DNA of 64,000 nt from Streptomyces sparsogenes (GCF_001704635.1 NZ_MAXF01000191.1:62001-126000), one strand, 5' to 3'. Counted from the stretch's first letter, positions 23,476-32,407 are shown. The notes: generated by a model not told the origin, from the sequence alone. Program-made: numbers and translations.

Positions 23476-24965
23476 GCCTCGATCACCTCCAGACCTCGGT
23501 CCTGGCCGAGGACGAGACGCAGCCGGATGAACTCCATGGGGACGGCCGGGGCGACCTCGATCTCGCAGACCAGCTGCCCCGGGTCCTGCTCGGGCGGGTT
23601 GTTGGTGTCGTCGCACACGACCCGGAACGCCTGCTCGGGCCGGTCGCCGGCGAGCGCCCCGCCCCGGAAGGCCGACAGGAGCACGGAGGTCAGCGCCCGC
23701 ACCAGGGTCAGCCGCAGCTCGGGTGAGTTGACGTCGAACACCAGGGGGCTCGCCACCCGCCGGATCGCGCGCACCAGCAGGTGCACCAGCCGGCGGTGCG
23801 CGATGTAGCGGGTGCCCGGGTCCGGGGACAGGGTGCGCCCGCCCCACACCATCAGCCCCCGCCCGCGGGTGCACCGGATCAGGTCGATCCCCGCGTCGAA
23901 CAGCCGGACCTGCTGCGGCTCGGGGTACTCGGCCGCGAGGTCGACCGCCTCCAGGATCACGGCGCCCGCGGGGGTGTGGTGGGCCCCGCGCTCGCCGTCG
24001 AGGCGGGCGATCACGCCCAGGACGTGTCCGGACGCCGGGACGGTCCGCAGGGCATGCCCGTCGGGGGTGCGCAGCGGCGGGTGGTAGACGGCGGCGCAGC
24101 CCAGCAGCCGGGTGTCGCCCGTGGCCGCCAGGGAGCCCACCCAGCCGACCGCCTCGTCCACGGAGACCTGCCCGGGCGGTACGTCCAGGACCGCCAGGCG
24201 GTCGTGCAGGGGCGCGACGCTCCGCAGCAGTTCGAGCACCACCTCGGTGTGGGTGTCGCCGGTCAGGTCCGCGCCGAGGTCCGGCAGCGCCACCAGCGCC
24301 GGTTCCGGGAGTTCGGCCTGGAGCGCCACGGCGTCCGTGTACTCGCCGCGGCCGGGCGCCGCGTCGGTGCCGCCGTCGAGCGTCAGGTCCCAGGACATCG
24401 AGATCGGGCCGGGCCGTCCCGGTGGCGGTGGCGGCCCGTCCGGGACCAGCCGGATGTAGCGGGAGGCGGTCAGCCGGTCGGCCAGATCGGCGGGCGGCAG
24501 CCCGGAGAAGGTCTCGGGCGCCTCGCCGGGCATCATGACCCGCACGCCCACGCCGGCCGGCCCGGCGACGGTGCTGGCCTGGTAACGGATCGCGACCCGC
24601 CCGCCGTTGGCCCAGGCTCCGGGGCTGGTGGCGACCACCTGGTAGCCGGTGGCGGCCAGGCCGCTCAGCGGACCGGCGGTCCACCGTGTCCGGGCCGTGG
24701 TGGCCGGCCCGGACACGCGGAGCACCCAGGCGGTGCGGCCGCCGTTCTCGAAGAAGCCGCGCAGCGCGTACGGGGTGGCGAAGGCGCCGTCCGGCGGTCC
24801 GAAGGCGCCCACGACCTCGTTCCAGCTCTCCACGCGCACCGGAGTGGAGAGCGGGCCCCGGCGGAGCCGGCCCAGGAACGCCGCCACGTCCGTGCGCATC
24901 GGCTCCGCGTCCAGGCCGCGTGGCCGATGTGTCAGGGACACCCCGGGGAGCGCTTCTGCGGCCAT
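23472..24965 (-). CDS. Second tail-sheath protein
   Basis: 497 aa. The N-terminus GVSLTHRPRGLDAEPMRTDVAAFLG and the GFFENGGRTAWVLRV motif, and the C-terminal block AGIDLIRCTRGRGLMVWGGRTL, YIAHRRLVHLLVRAIRR and VAPAVPMEFIRLRLVL are those of contractile sheath subunits. It is about 250 residues shorter than the main sheath, lacking its large insertion. PVC and Afp carry extra sheath proteins that form the baseplate-proximal or terminal rings, and that role is likely here. It lies between the two tube genes. Confidence 0.9.
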   Translation of the reverse strand: MAAEALPGVSLTHRPRGLDAEPMRTDVAAFLGRLRRGPLSTPVRVESWNEVVGAFGPPDGAFATPYALRGFFENGGRTAWVLRVSGPATTARTRWTAGPLSGLAATGYQVVATSPGAWANGGRVAIRYQASTVAGPAGVGVRVMMPGEAPETFSGLPPADLADRLTASRYIRLVPDGPPPPPGRPGPISMSWDLTLDGGTDAAPGRGEYTDAVALQAELPEPALVALPDLGADLTGDTHTEVVLELLRSVAPLHDRLAVLDVPPGQVSVDEAVGWVGSLAATGDTRLLGCAAVYHPPLRTPDGHALRTVPASGHVLGVIARLDGERGAHHTPAGAVILEAVDLAAEYPEPQQVRLFDAGIDLIRCTRGRGLMVWGGRTLSPDPGTRYIAHRRLVHLLVRAIRRVASPLVFDVNSPELRLTLVRALTSVLLSAFRGGALAGDRPEQAFRVVCDDTNNPPEQDPGQLVCEIEVAPAVPMEFIRLRLVLGQDRGLEVIEA

Positions 24966-24966
24966 G

Positions 24967-25422
24967 TCAGACGTCGATCTCCAGCTTCTCGACCGCCAGG
25001 ACGAGTGTCTCCATGGCGATCTCGTTCTTGGTGGCGCTCAGCGTCGGGCCGGTGTACTTGGTCGGCCAGCCGCGGTCGAAGTTCCAGCGCATGGTTTCGT
25101 TTCGGTTCTCGTCCAGCAGCACGATCGAGCCGGAGGTGCGCCGGACCTTGCCGTTGAGCGCTTCGACCACCCAGTTCCAGAAACCGACGTGGCCGGTGAT
25201 GCCGCGCTTGAAGGTGAGGTTGGTGAACTTCTTCAGCCCCGGGATCTTGCGGACGGTGATGTCCTCGCTCCCGGTGCGGTACTCGATCGGCGGGATCTCC
25301 AGCTCCAGGCCGCTCACCTCGGTGAAGGACCCGCTCACCGCGACGCCGTCGTCGCTGACGTTGGTCACGATGATCTGGAAGTTGTATGACGCGTAGGGAT
25401 CGTCCCTGGTCACGGGCGGCAT
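24967..25422 (-). CDS. Inner tail-tube protein, gp19 family (Pvc1-like)
   Basis: 151 aa, the standard length of a T4 gp19-like tube subunit. Starts DPYASYNFQIIVTNV, then SGSFTEVSGLELEIPPIEYRTG, the hallmark FTNLTFKRGITGHVGFWNW and the C-terminal YTGPTLSATKNEIAMETLVL. Hexameric rings of this protein form the conduit carrying cargo. Located 31 bp downstream of the main sheath gene, the usual order or its inverse in eCIS operons, and one base before the second sheath gene. Confidence 0.95.
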   Translation of the reverse strand: MPPVTRDDPYASYNFQIIVTNVSDDGVAVSGSFTEVSGLELEIPPIEYRTGSEDITVRKIPGLKKFTNLTFKRGITGHVGFWNWVVEALNGKVRRTSGSIVLLDENRNETMRWNFDRGWPTKYTGPTLSATKNEIAMETLVLAVEKLEIDV

Positions 25423-25453
25423 GGTGGCCTCTCCTCGGTCCTTCGTCGGGCGC

Positions 25454-27718
25454 TCAGGCGAGCTGGGTCTCGCGGGTCTTCTGCTGGATCCGGAAGATCA
25501 CGAACTCCGCCGGGAAGACCGGAGCGACACCGATGGCGCAGATCAGCCGACCGTTCGCCAGGTCGTCCTCGGTCATCGTGGTGCGGTCGCAGGCGACGAA
25601 GAACGCCTCCTCGGGGGTGGTGCCGGCGAGCGCGCCGCTGCGCCAGACGGTGGTGAGGAAGTTGGTGACCGTCTGGCGGACCAGGGCCCACAACGCCTCG
25701 TCGTTCGGTTCGAACACCACCCACTGGGTGCCCTCGTCGATCGACTCCTCCAGGTAGAGGAACAGCCGCCGGACGTTGACGTACTTCCACGAGCTGTCCG
25801 AGGAGAGGGTGCGGGCGCCCCAGACCCGGTGGCCCATCCCGGGGAAGAACCGCAGCGCGTTGATGCCCTTGGGGTTGAGCAGGTCCTGATGCCGCTTGGT
25901 GATGTCCTGGGCGATGCCGTCGGTGAGCCGGATGCCCCGGATGACGGCGTTGGCCGGTGCCTTGTGCACCCCCCGCTCCACGTCCACGCGCGCGTAGATC
26001 CCGGCCATGTGGCCGGAGGGCGGCAGCTCGACGTCGCGGCCCGTCGAGGGGTCGCGGGCGACCAGCCACGGGTGGTAGAGCGCCGCGTACTTGGTGTCGA
26101 ACGGCTCACGGAACGCCTGGACGCCCTCGATGTCCAGGCCGTCCTGCGGGTCGAGGATCGCGAACCGGTCCCTGAGCAGTTCGCAGTGGGTCACCAGGGC
26201 CGATTCGACCGTCCCGGACCACATGCCCGGCACCGCGCAGACGGCCACCTCGTCGATGTCCTCCAGCGCGGCGATGCCGGTGCGCTTGCCGCTGCCGCCG
26301 TCCTCGCCGACGAAGTCGGCGACGCTCAGGCTGCCGTAGGCGTCGTCCCCGTCCGCCAGCGTCAGCCAGGATCCGACCGCGGGCACGGGGAACTTCGCCG
26401 GGTCGGTGGACAGCGCGGCCAGGGCCGTCGCCCGCACCAGCCGTGAGCGGTCGGCCAGGGTGGTCACCAGGTTCGCCGGGGCCTCGCCGGTGAGCCGGAG
26501 GTTGCGGTGGGTCTCCGTCACCACGGTCCCCGACGGCTCGGTGAACCGGGCGTCCACCTGGGCCTCGACCAGGTGCAGCCGGTCGGTTTCGAACAGCGTC
26601 CCGGGCACGTTCGCGTCGAGTGTGACCACGTCCGCGGCGATCGAGCGGACGGAGCGGATGGTGAGGGCGGTGCCGTCGTCGAGCTGGACGACGGCGCCCT
26701 CGTACAGCCGGCTCGCGCCGCCGATCCGCAGCGTCGGCCCGGCCGAGGTGTTGCCCCGGCGCACCCGGCGCACCACCAGCCCATTGCGCCACGCCTCGTG
26801 GGCCGTGCCGGACGGCAGGGTCAGCGCGACCTTCCCGTCGGCGGGTTGGCCCGCCTGGACCTTGAACCGGCCGGAGCCGATCTGCACCCACAGGTCGCCC
26901 GGCAGGTCGTCGGGGTCGAGCCCGGCCACCGCGGCGACCTCGACCATCTCGCTGTCCGCGGTGGCGTCCGCGGTCAGCCGCGTGACGAACAGCCCGCCCT
27001 CCTGCGGGTCCGGCAGCACCGGCAGCGCGGCCGAGGCCATCGGCTGGATCCGCACCTGGACCCCGCCGCCCCATGAGCCGGGGCTGACGGCGGTGAACTC
27101 CAGTGTCTCTTCCGCGCTGCGCTCCCCCACCTGTACGTAGTCGCCGCGGCCCGTCCTGACCTCCGCGGTCAGCGCGGCGTCCAGTTCCACCCGGTGGGCG
27201 GTCGCGTCGTAGGCGGCGACACCGGCGGTGTGGATCACCTGCTGGTCGTCGCCCCGGAAGATCTGGATCTGCTGCCCGACGCCGGAGAACCCGATCAGGT
27301 GGCCCAGTTCCAGGCGGGTCGCGCCCTTGGCGGCGTCGCCGGCGACCGGGCTCACCAGGCCGTGGCCCATCACTTCGGAGGCCGGCGTCGCCTGCCTGCT
27401 GGCGACCCGCTTGACGTACAGCCGCTGACCGCCGTTGTCGAAGAAGCCCTTGACCGCCAGCGGGAACAGCCACCAGCGGCCGCCTTCCCTGGGGTCGTTC
27501 GCCCAGGTGTCCCGGACCAGGGCGTCCGGCTCGGGGAGGAACCCGCCGAACGTGTTCTGGAACTCCAGGAAGTTGGTGACCAGCTTGGGCTTGCCGGTGT
27601 ACGGACCGCGTACGGTGACCCCGGCCATGCCGGCCGTACTGGTGCTCACCCCCGCGATCGGCCGTGGGCCCGCATCGATCTCCTCGATGTAGACCCCGGG
27701 GCTCAGATACTCCGCCAT
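25454..27718 (-). CDS. Main contractile tail-sheath protein with large insertion
   Basis: 754 aa. Conserved sheath parts are at the ends: YLSPGVYIEEIDAGPRPI and KGFFDNGGQRLYVKRV in residues 1-105, and the C-terminal 270 residues with DRFAILDPQ, YHPWLVARDP, PPSGHMAGIYARVD, WGARTL and ICAIGVAPVFPAEFVIFRIQ. Residues about 130-380 are an insertion with what look like three copies of a small beta module (starting near 132, 255 and 333). It makes this sheath longer than most. It will decorate the particle surface. Nothing but 10 bp separates it from the upstream gene. Confidence 0.95.
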   Translation of the reverse strand: MAEYLSPGVYIEEIDAGPRPIAGVSTSTAGMAGVTVRGPYTGKPKLVTNFLEFQNTFGGFLPEPDALVRDTWANDPREGGRWWLFPLAVKGFFDNGGQRLYVKRVASRQATPASEVMGHGLVSPVAGDAAKGATRLELGHLIGFSGVGQQIQIFRGDDQQVIHTAGVAAYDATAHRVELDAALTAEVRTGRGDYVQVGERSAEETLEFTAVSPGSWGGGVQVRIQPMASAALPVLPDPQEGGLFVTRLTADATADSEMVEVAAVAGLDPDDLPGDLWVQIGSGRFKVQAGQPADGKVALTLPSGTAHEAWRNGLVVRRVRRGNTSAGPTLRIGGASRLYEGAVVQLDDGTALTIRSVRSIAADVVTLDANVPGTLFETDRLHLVEAQVDARFTEPSGTVVTETHRNLRLTGEAPANLVTTLADRSRLVRATALAALSTDPAKFPVPAVGSWLTLADGDDAYGSLSVADFVGEDGGSGKRTGIAALEDIDEVAVCAVPGMWSGTVESALVTHCELLRDRFAILDPQDGLDIEGVQAFREPFDTKYAALYHPWLVARDPSTGRDVELPPSGHMAGIYARVDVERGVHKAPANAVIRGIRLTDGIAQDITKRHQDLLNPKGINALRFFPGMGHRVWGARTLSSDSSWKYVNVRRLFLYLEESIDEGTQWVVFEPNDEALWALVRQTVTNFLTTVWRSGALAGTTPEEAFFVACDRTTMTEDDLANGRLICAIGVAPVFPAEFVIFRIQQKTRETQLA

Positions 27719-27728
27719 GGACGGCTCC

Positions 27729-28454
27729 TCACTGCTCGCGGATCTCTATGACGTGCCGGCGCTCGGTGTCCTGGGGCAGCCGCACGACCAGGGATCCGGA
27801 CCGGCCCGGCCGATCGAGGGCCAGCAGGCGGAACGTCTCCTCGACGGCGTGCTCGTCGGCCTTCTCGCCCTCCCACCGCAGGGCCAGCCGGAAGGCGCCC
27901 GCGGCGTCGGACAGGGTGCGCTCGTGCCACGGCGTCAGGTCCCGGCTGGTTCGGCCCCGGGCCTCGACCAGCGCGTTCGCGATCGGCGCCCCCGTGGCCG
28001 CGTCGACCACTGCGCCGTGCACCGTGCGCAGCCCCGGCGGGTAGGGGTAGGAGACGCTGGGCAGCAGCCGCACCAGACGCGGCTGGGTCGCCACCGCCGG
28101 CGGGTGGGCGTCGTCATGCGGGTGGACCAGGAACTCGACGCCCACCAGACCGGCCGAGAACGGCTCCCCGTCGGCCGGGTACAGCGGCTGGTAGCCGGCG
28201 GCCGCGAAGCGAGCCCGGTGGCGCCGCGGCCGGGCCGCCCACGGCTCGGCGCACCTGCCGAGTCCCGGGTAGGCGAAGGCGGCGCTGGGGGTGCGCACGG
28301 CCACCTCGTCCAGCGGCACCCAGGCGCCGTCGTCGAACCGGTCCAGGTGGACCGTCACCCCGGCGCCGCGCACCCGCCCGGCGTGGTCGTCGAACGGGAT
28401 GAACCAGGCGGGACTGTGCAGCGTCGAACGGGTCAGCGGCAGGAAGCGGCTCAT
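27729..28454 (-). CDS. eCIS protein with carboxypeptidase-regulatory-like domain
   Basis: 241 aa. Residues about 140-240 show the carboxypeptidase regulatory-like (Ig-type beta sandwich) pattern TVHGAVVDAATGAPIANALVEARG, continued by DAAGAFRLALRWEG. The first 140 residues contain VHLDRFDDGAWVPLDEV and an Arg-rich loop, without a known fold. No signal peptide. Its start overlaps the stop of the Pvc16-like gene (ATGA). Proteins of this kind recur next to the terminator/sheath genes in actinobacterial eCIS; surface decoration or sheath-end stabilisation is a guess. Confidence 0.65.
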   Translation of the reverse strand: MSRFLPLTRSTLHSPAWFIPFDDHAGRVRGAGVTVHLDRFDDGAWVPLDEVAVRTPSAAFAYPGLGRCAEPWAARPRRHRARFAAAGYQPLYPADGEPFSAGLVGVEFLVHPHDDAHPPAVATQPRLVRLLPSVSYPYPPGLRTVHGAVVDAATGAPIANALVEARGRTSRDLTPWHERTLSDAAGAFRLALRWEGEKADEHAVEETFRLLALDRPGRSGSLVVRLPQDTERRHVIEIREQ

Positions 28455-29029
28455 GGCATCGCCGTCCCGCCGATGACCCGGCTGTGCACCGGGCGGACCG
28501 CCGTTTCGACCGCGGAGTCCAGGTTGACCACGCGGACCTCGTAGTTCAGCGACAGCCGGTACGGCTTCTGGATCGCGTACCAGACCCAGGACTTCTGGTC
28601 CAGGGTGAGCGGGGTCAGGCTCAGGTGCAGCGAGTCGGTGCTCGCCGCCAGGCTGCCGGACAGCCGCGTGCCGTCCAGGATCGCGTCGTCGTAGAAGGTC
28701 TGCATGGCCCGTCCGAGCATCCGGTGCTGGGTCTCCTGGTCTCCGCCCCAGGGGGTGATCAGGTACCGCAGCAGCAGAGCCATCGGCGGCTTGCGGGTGG
28801 TCGGTGGGTCCGGCGGCTGGGAGCGCACCGGCGGCCGGTTGCGCGAGGTCGGGTCCTCGGCGATCTCGTAGAGGAACACCGTGAGTTTCGGCGGCGGTGT
28901 CTGGACCGTCTCGGAGAGGTCGTTCAGCTCCGCGATCGGCGGTTCCACCTGGCTGAGCCCGCGCAGGGCCTGGGTCAGGGTCTCCACGACGACCGTCGAG
29001 ACGTCGGCGATGACGCCGAAGTCACCCAT
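28451..29029 (-). CDS. Pvc16-like tail-terminator protein (DUF4255)
   Basis: 192 aa, first gene of the eCIS operon. DUF4255 pattern: FGVIADVSTVVVETLTQALRG, KLTVFLYEIAEDP, then LLLRYLITPWGGDQETQHRMLGRAMQTFYDDAIL and LSLNYEVRVVNLD. In Afp/PVC the corresponding protein caps the sheath and tube at the end away from the baseplate. Promoter elements must lie in the 190 bp between this start and the divergent 65-aa gene; I see no convincing -35/-10 pair. Confidence 0.88.
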   Translation of the reverse strand: MGDFGVIADVSTVVVETLTQALRGLSQVEPPIAELNDLSETVQTPPPKLTVFLYEIAEDPTSRNRPPVRSQPPDPPTTRKPPMALLLRYLITPWGGDQETQHRMLGRAMQTFYDDAILDGTRLSGSLAASTDSLHLSLTPLTLDQKSWVWYAIQKPYRLSLNYEVRVVNLDSAVETAVRPVHSRVIGGTAMP

Positions 29030-29218
29030 GCGCGTCCTCCTCCCCGGCTCCGCGCCCCGAAAGCGGGCACGGGGAGCATGCCGGGCCCGGCGTGGCCGGA
29101 CCGCGATGGGCGCATCACGCGAACGTCACCGGCGCGTTCCGGGGCCGGCCCGCGTTGACGTAGCCGGACACGCGCCGACAACGCCGAGGTGACACGGGGC
29201 AGGGCATATTTTCCCTTT

Positions 29219-29416
29219 ATGGAGATCCCCTCAGACCGGACCGGCGTGCTGATCCTCCGGGTGTGGGTGGAAGGTGACGGGCCGGACGGCTTCCGGGCAC
29301 GCATCGTGCCGACGGGCGGCCCGCGGCAGGCGCCCCCCACCGCGGTGAGTGCGGTCGACGATGTGCTCAGTGCCGTGCGGGCGTGGCTCGATCAGATACT
29401 CGAACCGGACGGGTGA
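29219..29416 (+). CDS. Small conserved-looking protein divergent from the eCIS operon
   Basis: 65 aa: an IPSDRTGVLILRVWVEG strand, a FRARIVPTGG strand and a C-terminal helix AVDDVLSAVRAWLDQIL. A GTG ten codons upstream (29189) is another possible start; no strong ribosome site supports either, and the TTTATG context may be near a leaderless start. No recognised family. It lies between the eCIS head and the SARP gene, on the SARP strand, so it may be transcribed with the regulator. Confidence 0.55.
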   Translation: MEIPSDRTGVLILRVWVEGDGPDGFRARIVPTGGPRQAPPTAVSAVDDVLSAVRAWLDQILEPDG

Positions 29417-29575
29417 CGTTCCCGCGACGCTCCGGTGATGCCCAGCCATTTAACGTCGTTTATCCGAAAGGCCGGATACACGATCATGACTTGCTCGTAA
29501 CATGGCTCCCGGGCATCCCGATCGCTTCGCCGGCATGGGATGGGTCGCTGAAGCCACGATCGCCCCGGGGGGCCG

Positions 29576-30376
29576 ATGAGCGCAGAAGGCCATGTCATCA
29601 CCTTGAGACTGCTGAAGGGCTTCGCGCTGTCGGTCGATCACAAGCGCGTTCCGCTCTCTTCCAGCGCCCAGCGCCTCCTCGCGTTCCTGGCCCTCCAGGA
29701 CATGCCACGGACCCGGACCTATGTGGCCGGCACGCTGTGGCCGGACGTCACGGCCTCCCGCGCCAACGCCAACCTCAGGTCGTCCCTGTGGCGCGCGACG
29801 AGAACGGGCCACCACATCATCGAGGCGTCCACCCAGGAACTGGCGATCTCCAAGCACATCGACGTGGACCTGCACACGGCGGCCCAGCGCGCGCACCGGT
29901 TGCTCGACATGTCATGCCCGTGCGACGACATCCTCTCCGCGCAGACGCGGGCCGACCTCTCGGCCGACCTGTTACCGGAGTGGTCGGAGAACGAGTGGGT
30001 GCTGATCGAGCGGGAGCAGTACCACGAACTGCGGCTGTACGCCCTGGAGGCGATGACCGAACGGCTGACGGCGATGGGCCGCCACGGCGAGGCCGTCGCC
30101 GCCGGGCTCGCCGCCGTACGCGCGGAACCCCTGCGGGAAAGCGCTCATCGCGTCCTGATGAACGCGCATCTGGCCGCCGGCAACAGGGGCGCGGCGATGT
30201 TGCAGTACGAGCAATGCCGTCGCGTCCTGCTCGACGAGCTGGGTCTGGAGCCCTCCCGGACGCTGCGGAGCCTGGTGTCGCCCCACCCGGAGGCGGGTAC
30301 GCCGAACCCCCCGGCGCGCCGGGTCGGGCCGGGGCCTCAGAGGGCCACCGGAAGCTCCGCCCTGAGCCACCGCTGA
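29576..30376 (+). CDS. SARP-family transcriptional activator (BTAD domain)
   Basis: 266 aa, the size of a small Streptomyces antibiotic regulatory protein. Residues 5-95 are the OmpR-like winged helix (LRLLKGFALSVDHKRVPLSSSAQRLLAFLAL ... LWPDVTASRANANLRSSLWR). Residues 100-245 are the bacterial transcriptional activation domain of helical repeats (LLPEWSENEWVLIEREQYHELRL, HRVLMNAHLAAGNRGAAMLQYEQCRRVL). It lacks ATPase or sensor extensions. Its position just outside the eCIS head makes it the obvious candidate regulator of that operon. The C-terminal 40 bases overlap the convergent LysR gene. Confidence 0.85.
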   Translation: MSAEGHVITLRLLKGFALSVDHKRVPLSSSAQRLLAFLALQDMPRTRTYVAGTLWPDVTASRANANLRSSLWRATRTGHHIIEASTQELAISKHIDVDLHTAAQRAHRLLDMSCPCDDILSAQTRADLSADLLPEWSENEWVLIEREQYHELRLYALEAMTERLTAMGRHGEAVAAGLAAVRAEPLRESAHRVLMNAHLAAGNRGAAMLQYEQCRRVLLDELGLEPSRTLRSLVSPHPEAGTPNPPARRVGPGPQRATGSSALSHR

Positions 30377-31275
30377 TCGACACCGTCGGCCGCCGTGCGC
30401 AGCATGGCTATGGCCTGGTCCAGCAGCGGGTTCGGGTCCGCGGCGCGGCGGACCGCGGAGACCCTTCGCACATGGGAGGGGTCGGCGAGCCGGATCACAT
30501 GGACGTCCGAGGACTCGATCATGGCCAGCTCCGGGACGATCGCGATGCCCAGGCCCTTGCGGACGAGTTCGAACGGCAGGTTGTAGTCGTTGGTGCGGAA
30601 GAGCACATCCGGGTGGAAGCCGGAGGCCGCGCAGATCCGGAACAGCGAGCGGGCCGCGTCCGTGTCCTCCAGGAAGCAGATCCAGCGCTCATCGGCCAGC
30701 TCGCTGATCTGCACCCGCTTGCGGTGCGCCAGCCGGTGGCCGGTGGGCAGCAGCAGATACAGCGGCTCCTCCAGGAGCAGCGTCAGATCCAGATCGCTCT
30801 GCCAGCTGCTGTGCGGCACCGTGCCGTATTCGAAGACGACGGCGAGGTCCAGCCGTCCGTCGAGGACGGCGGGCACCGTGACCGGGGGATCGCCTTCCTG
30901 GTAGCGGATGTCCACGTCCGGGCGGTCGCGCAGGAAGGCGGCGAGCAGCGCGGGGACCAGCTTGAAACCGGCCGACCAGAAGCTGCCCAGGTGGAGCCGG
31001 CCGCGCTGGGCCGAGGCGAACGAGCGCATCTCGTCCTCCGCCGCCTCCAGATCCGCGAGCAGCCGGGTGGCGCGGCGCGCCAGCTGGATGCCCGCCGGGG
31101 TGGGCCGCACACTGCGCGGCGTGCGCTCGAACAGCTTGACGCCCACGGCCCGCTCGATGGACGAGATCTGCTGGGACACGGCCGATGGCGTGAAACCCAG
31201 CTTTCTGGCGGCCGTCCGGAGGGAGCCGGTGGCCACCACCTCACGGAGGGCCAGGAGCTGCGTCGGGGTCAGCAT
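30337..31275 (-). CDS. LysR-family transcriptional regulator
   Basis: 312 aa. Residues 1-62 are the LysR helix-turn-helix (LLALREVVATGSLRTAARKLGFTPSAVSQQISSIERAVG), followed by the substrate-binding domain, with the usual SFWSAGFKLVPALLAAF and DLAVVFEYG blocks. It is divergent from the amino-acid ABC transporter operon with 241 bp between starts, the standard LysR layout, and likely controls it in response to a transported or oxidised amino acid. A perfect 12-bp palindrome lies in that gap. The 3' end overlaps the SARP gene by 40 bp. Confidence 0.92.
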   Translation of the reverse strand: MLTPTQLLALREVVATGSLRTAARKLGFTPSAVSQQISSIERAVGVKLFERTPRSVRPTPAGIQLARRATRLLADLEAAEDEMRSFASAQRGRLHLGSFWSAGFKLVPALLAAFLRDRPDVDIRYQEGDPPVTVPAVLDGRLDLAVVFEYGTVPHSSWQSDLDLTLLLEEPLYLLLPTGHRLAHRKRVQISELADERWICFLEDTDAARSLFRICAASGFHPDVLFRTNDYNLPFELVRKGLGIAIVPELAMIESSDVHVIRLADPSHVRRVSAVRRAADPNPLLDQAIAMLRTAADGVDQRWLRAELPVAL

Positions 31276-31516
31276 CGCCCGAACTTAACGCCTGGGGCTC
31301 CAGGAACACCATGGCTCGTCACCCCCGGCTTTTCCGGCGGACCCGCCGCCGGCCCGCCTGACGTGGCGGGCGGCCCCCCGACCGGGAGCGCCGAGCATCA
31401 GTTCAGCTGAACAACAGGGCCGCCAATGCTCATCCTGAACGACCTTGCGCCGAGGGTGGGCGTCCCGCACATTGTGGGGAACCAAATCCAGCCAACCCGA
31501 TGGGAGAGGGGTCCCC
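31276..31516. promoter_or_regulatory. Divergent LysR/ABC transporter control region with palindrome
   Basis: Contains GTTCAGCTGAAC, a perfect 12-bp palindrome at 31401-31412, 116 bp before the transporter start and 126 bp before the lysR start. LysR proteins often bind dyads in exactly such shared regions. A further half copy, CTGAAC, occurs at 31435-31440. Binding is inferred. Confidence 0.45.
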
Positions 31517-32407
31517 ATGGCCGTTCGACGTGCGCTGATGTCTCTCGTCCTGGCAGGGCTCGTGACCACGACGGCGTGCGGCCCGTCGGGCGGCGAGTCG
31601 AAGTCCGCCGCCCCGAAGCAGAAGGTGGACCAGCGGCTGCACGACCTGCTGCCCGCGAAGATCAAGAAGTCCGGCAGGCTGGCCGTCGCGCAGGGCAACA
31701 ACTATCCGCCGCTGGTCTTCCTCGACAGCGACAACAAGACGGTCATCGGCATGGAGCCGGACCTGATGAAGGCCATCGGCGAGGTGCTGGGTGTCAAGGT
31801 CGAGTTCTCCCAGACCAGCTTCGACAGCCTGATCGCGGGCGTCCACGCCCACCGCTACGACCTCGCCATCCAGGCCATGCTGGACAAGCCGGAGCGGCGC
31901 GAGCACATCACCTTCGTCGACTACTTCAAGACCAGCAGCTCCGTCCTGGTGCACGCGCAGGACGCCACGGAGATCGGCTCGCTCGGCGATCTGTGCGGCA
32001 AGTCCGTGGCCGTGGAGCAGGGCACCGCCCAGGTCGACGACGCCAAGGCCCAGTCCGACACCTGCCGCAAGGCGGGCAAGCCGGCGGTGAAGACCCTGGT
32101 CTTCCCCGACACGGTCGGCTGTATCCAGGCCCTGTCCACCTCGCGGGCCGACGCCTTCGTCGGCGGCACCCCCACCGTCGTCTACCACGCCGGGCAGTCC
32201 GGCGGGAAGCTGAAGGAGGTGGGCAAGCCCTACCGCTACCTGCCGTACGGAATCCTGGTCGACAAGCAGGACACCGCGCTGGTCAAGGCCGTCCAGGGCG
32301 CGCTGAGCGAGCTGATGCGCAACGGCAGCTACCGGAAGATCCTGGGGACCTGGAAGCTGTCCTCCGGGGCCCTCGACCGCGCCACGGTCAACGGTGGTGC
32401 CGCATGA
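31517..32407 (+). CDS. Amino-acid ABC transporter, substrate-binding lipoprotein
   Basis: 296 aa from an ATG with GAGAGGGG upstream. A lipoprotein signal ends at Cys21 (LVTTTAC). The mature part is a family-3 solute-binding protein: GRLAVAQGNNYPPLVFLD, VIGMEPDLMKAIGEVLGVKVEF, the YDLAIQAMLDKPERREHITFVDY block, and the YGILVDKQDTALVKAVQGAL end. Polar amino acids are the usual ligands. First gene of a three-gene transporter operon, ATGA-coupled to the permease. The partner oxidoreductase suggests an amine or D-amino acid as ligand, but the sequence does not tell which. Confidence 0.9.
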   Translation: MAVRRALMSLVLAGLVTTTACGPSGGESKSAAPKQKVDQRLHDLLPAKIKKSGRLAVAQGNNYPPLVFLDSDNKTVIGMEPDLMKAIGEVLGVKVEFSQTSFDSLIAGVHAHRYDLAIQAMLDKPERREHITFVDYFKTSSSVLVHAQDATEIGSLGDLCGKSVAVEQGTAQVDDAKAQSDTCRKAGKPAVKTLVFPDTVGCIQALSTSRADAFVGGTPTVVYHAGQSGGKLKEVGKPYRYLPYGILVDKQDTALVKAVQGALSELMRNGSYRKILGTWKLSSGALDRATVNGGAA

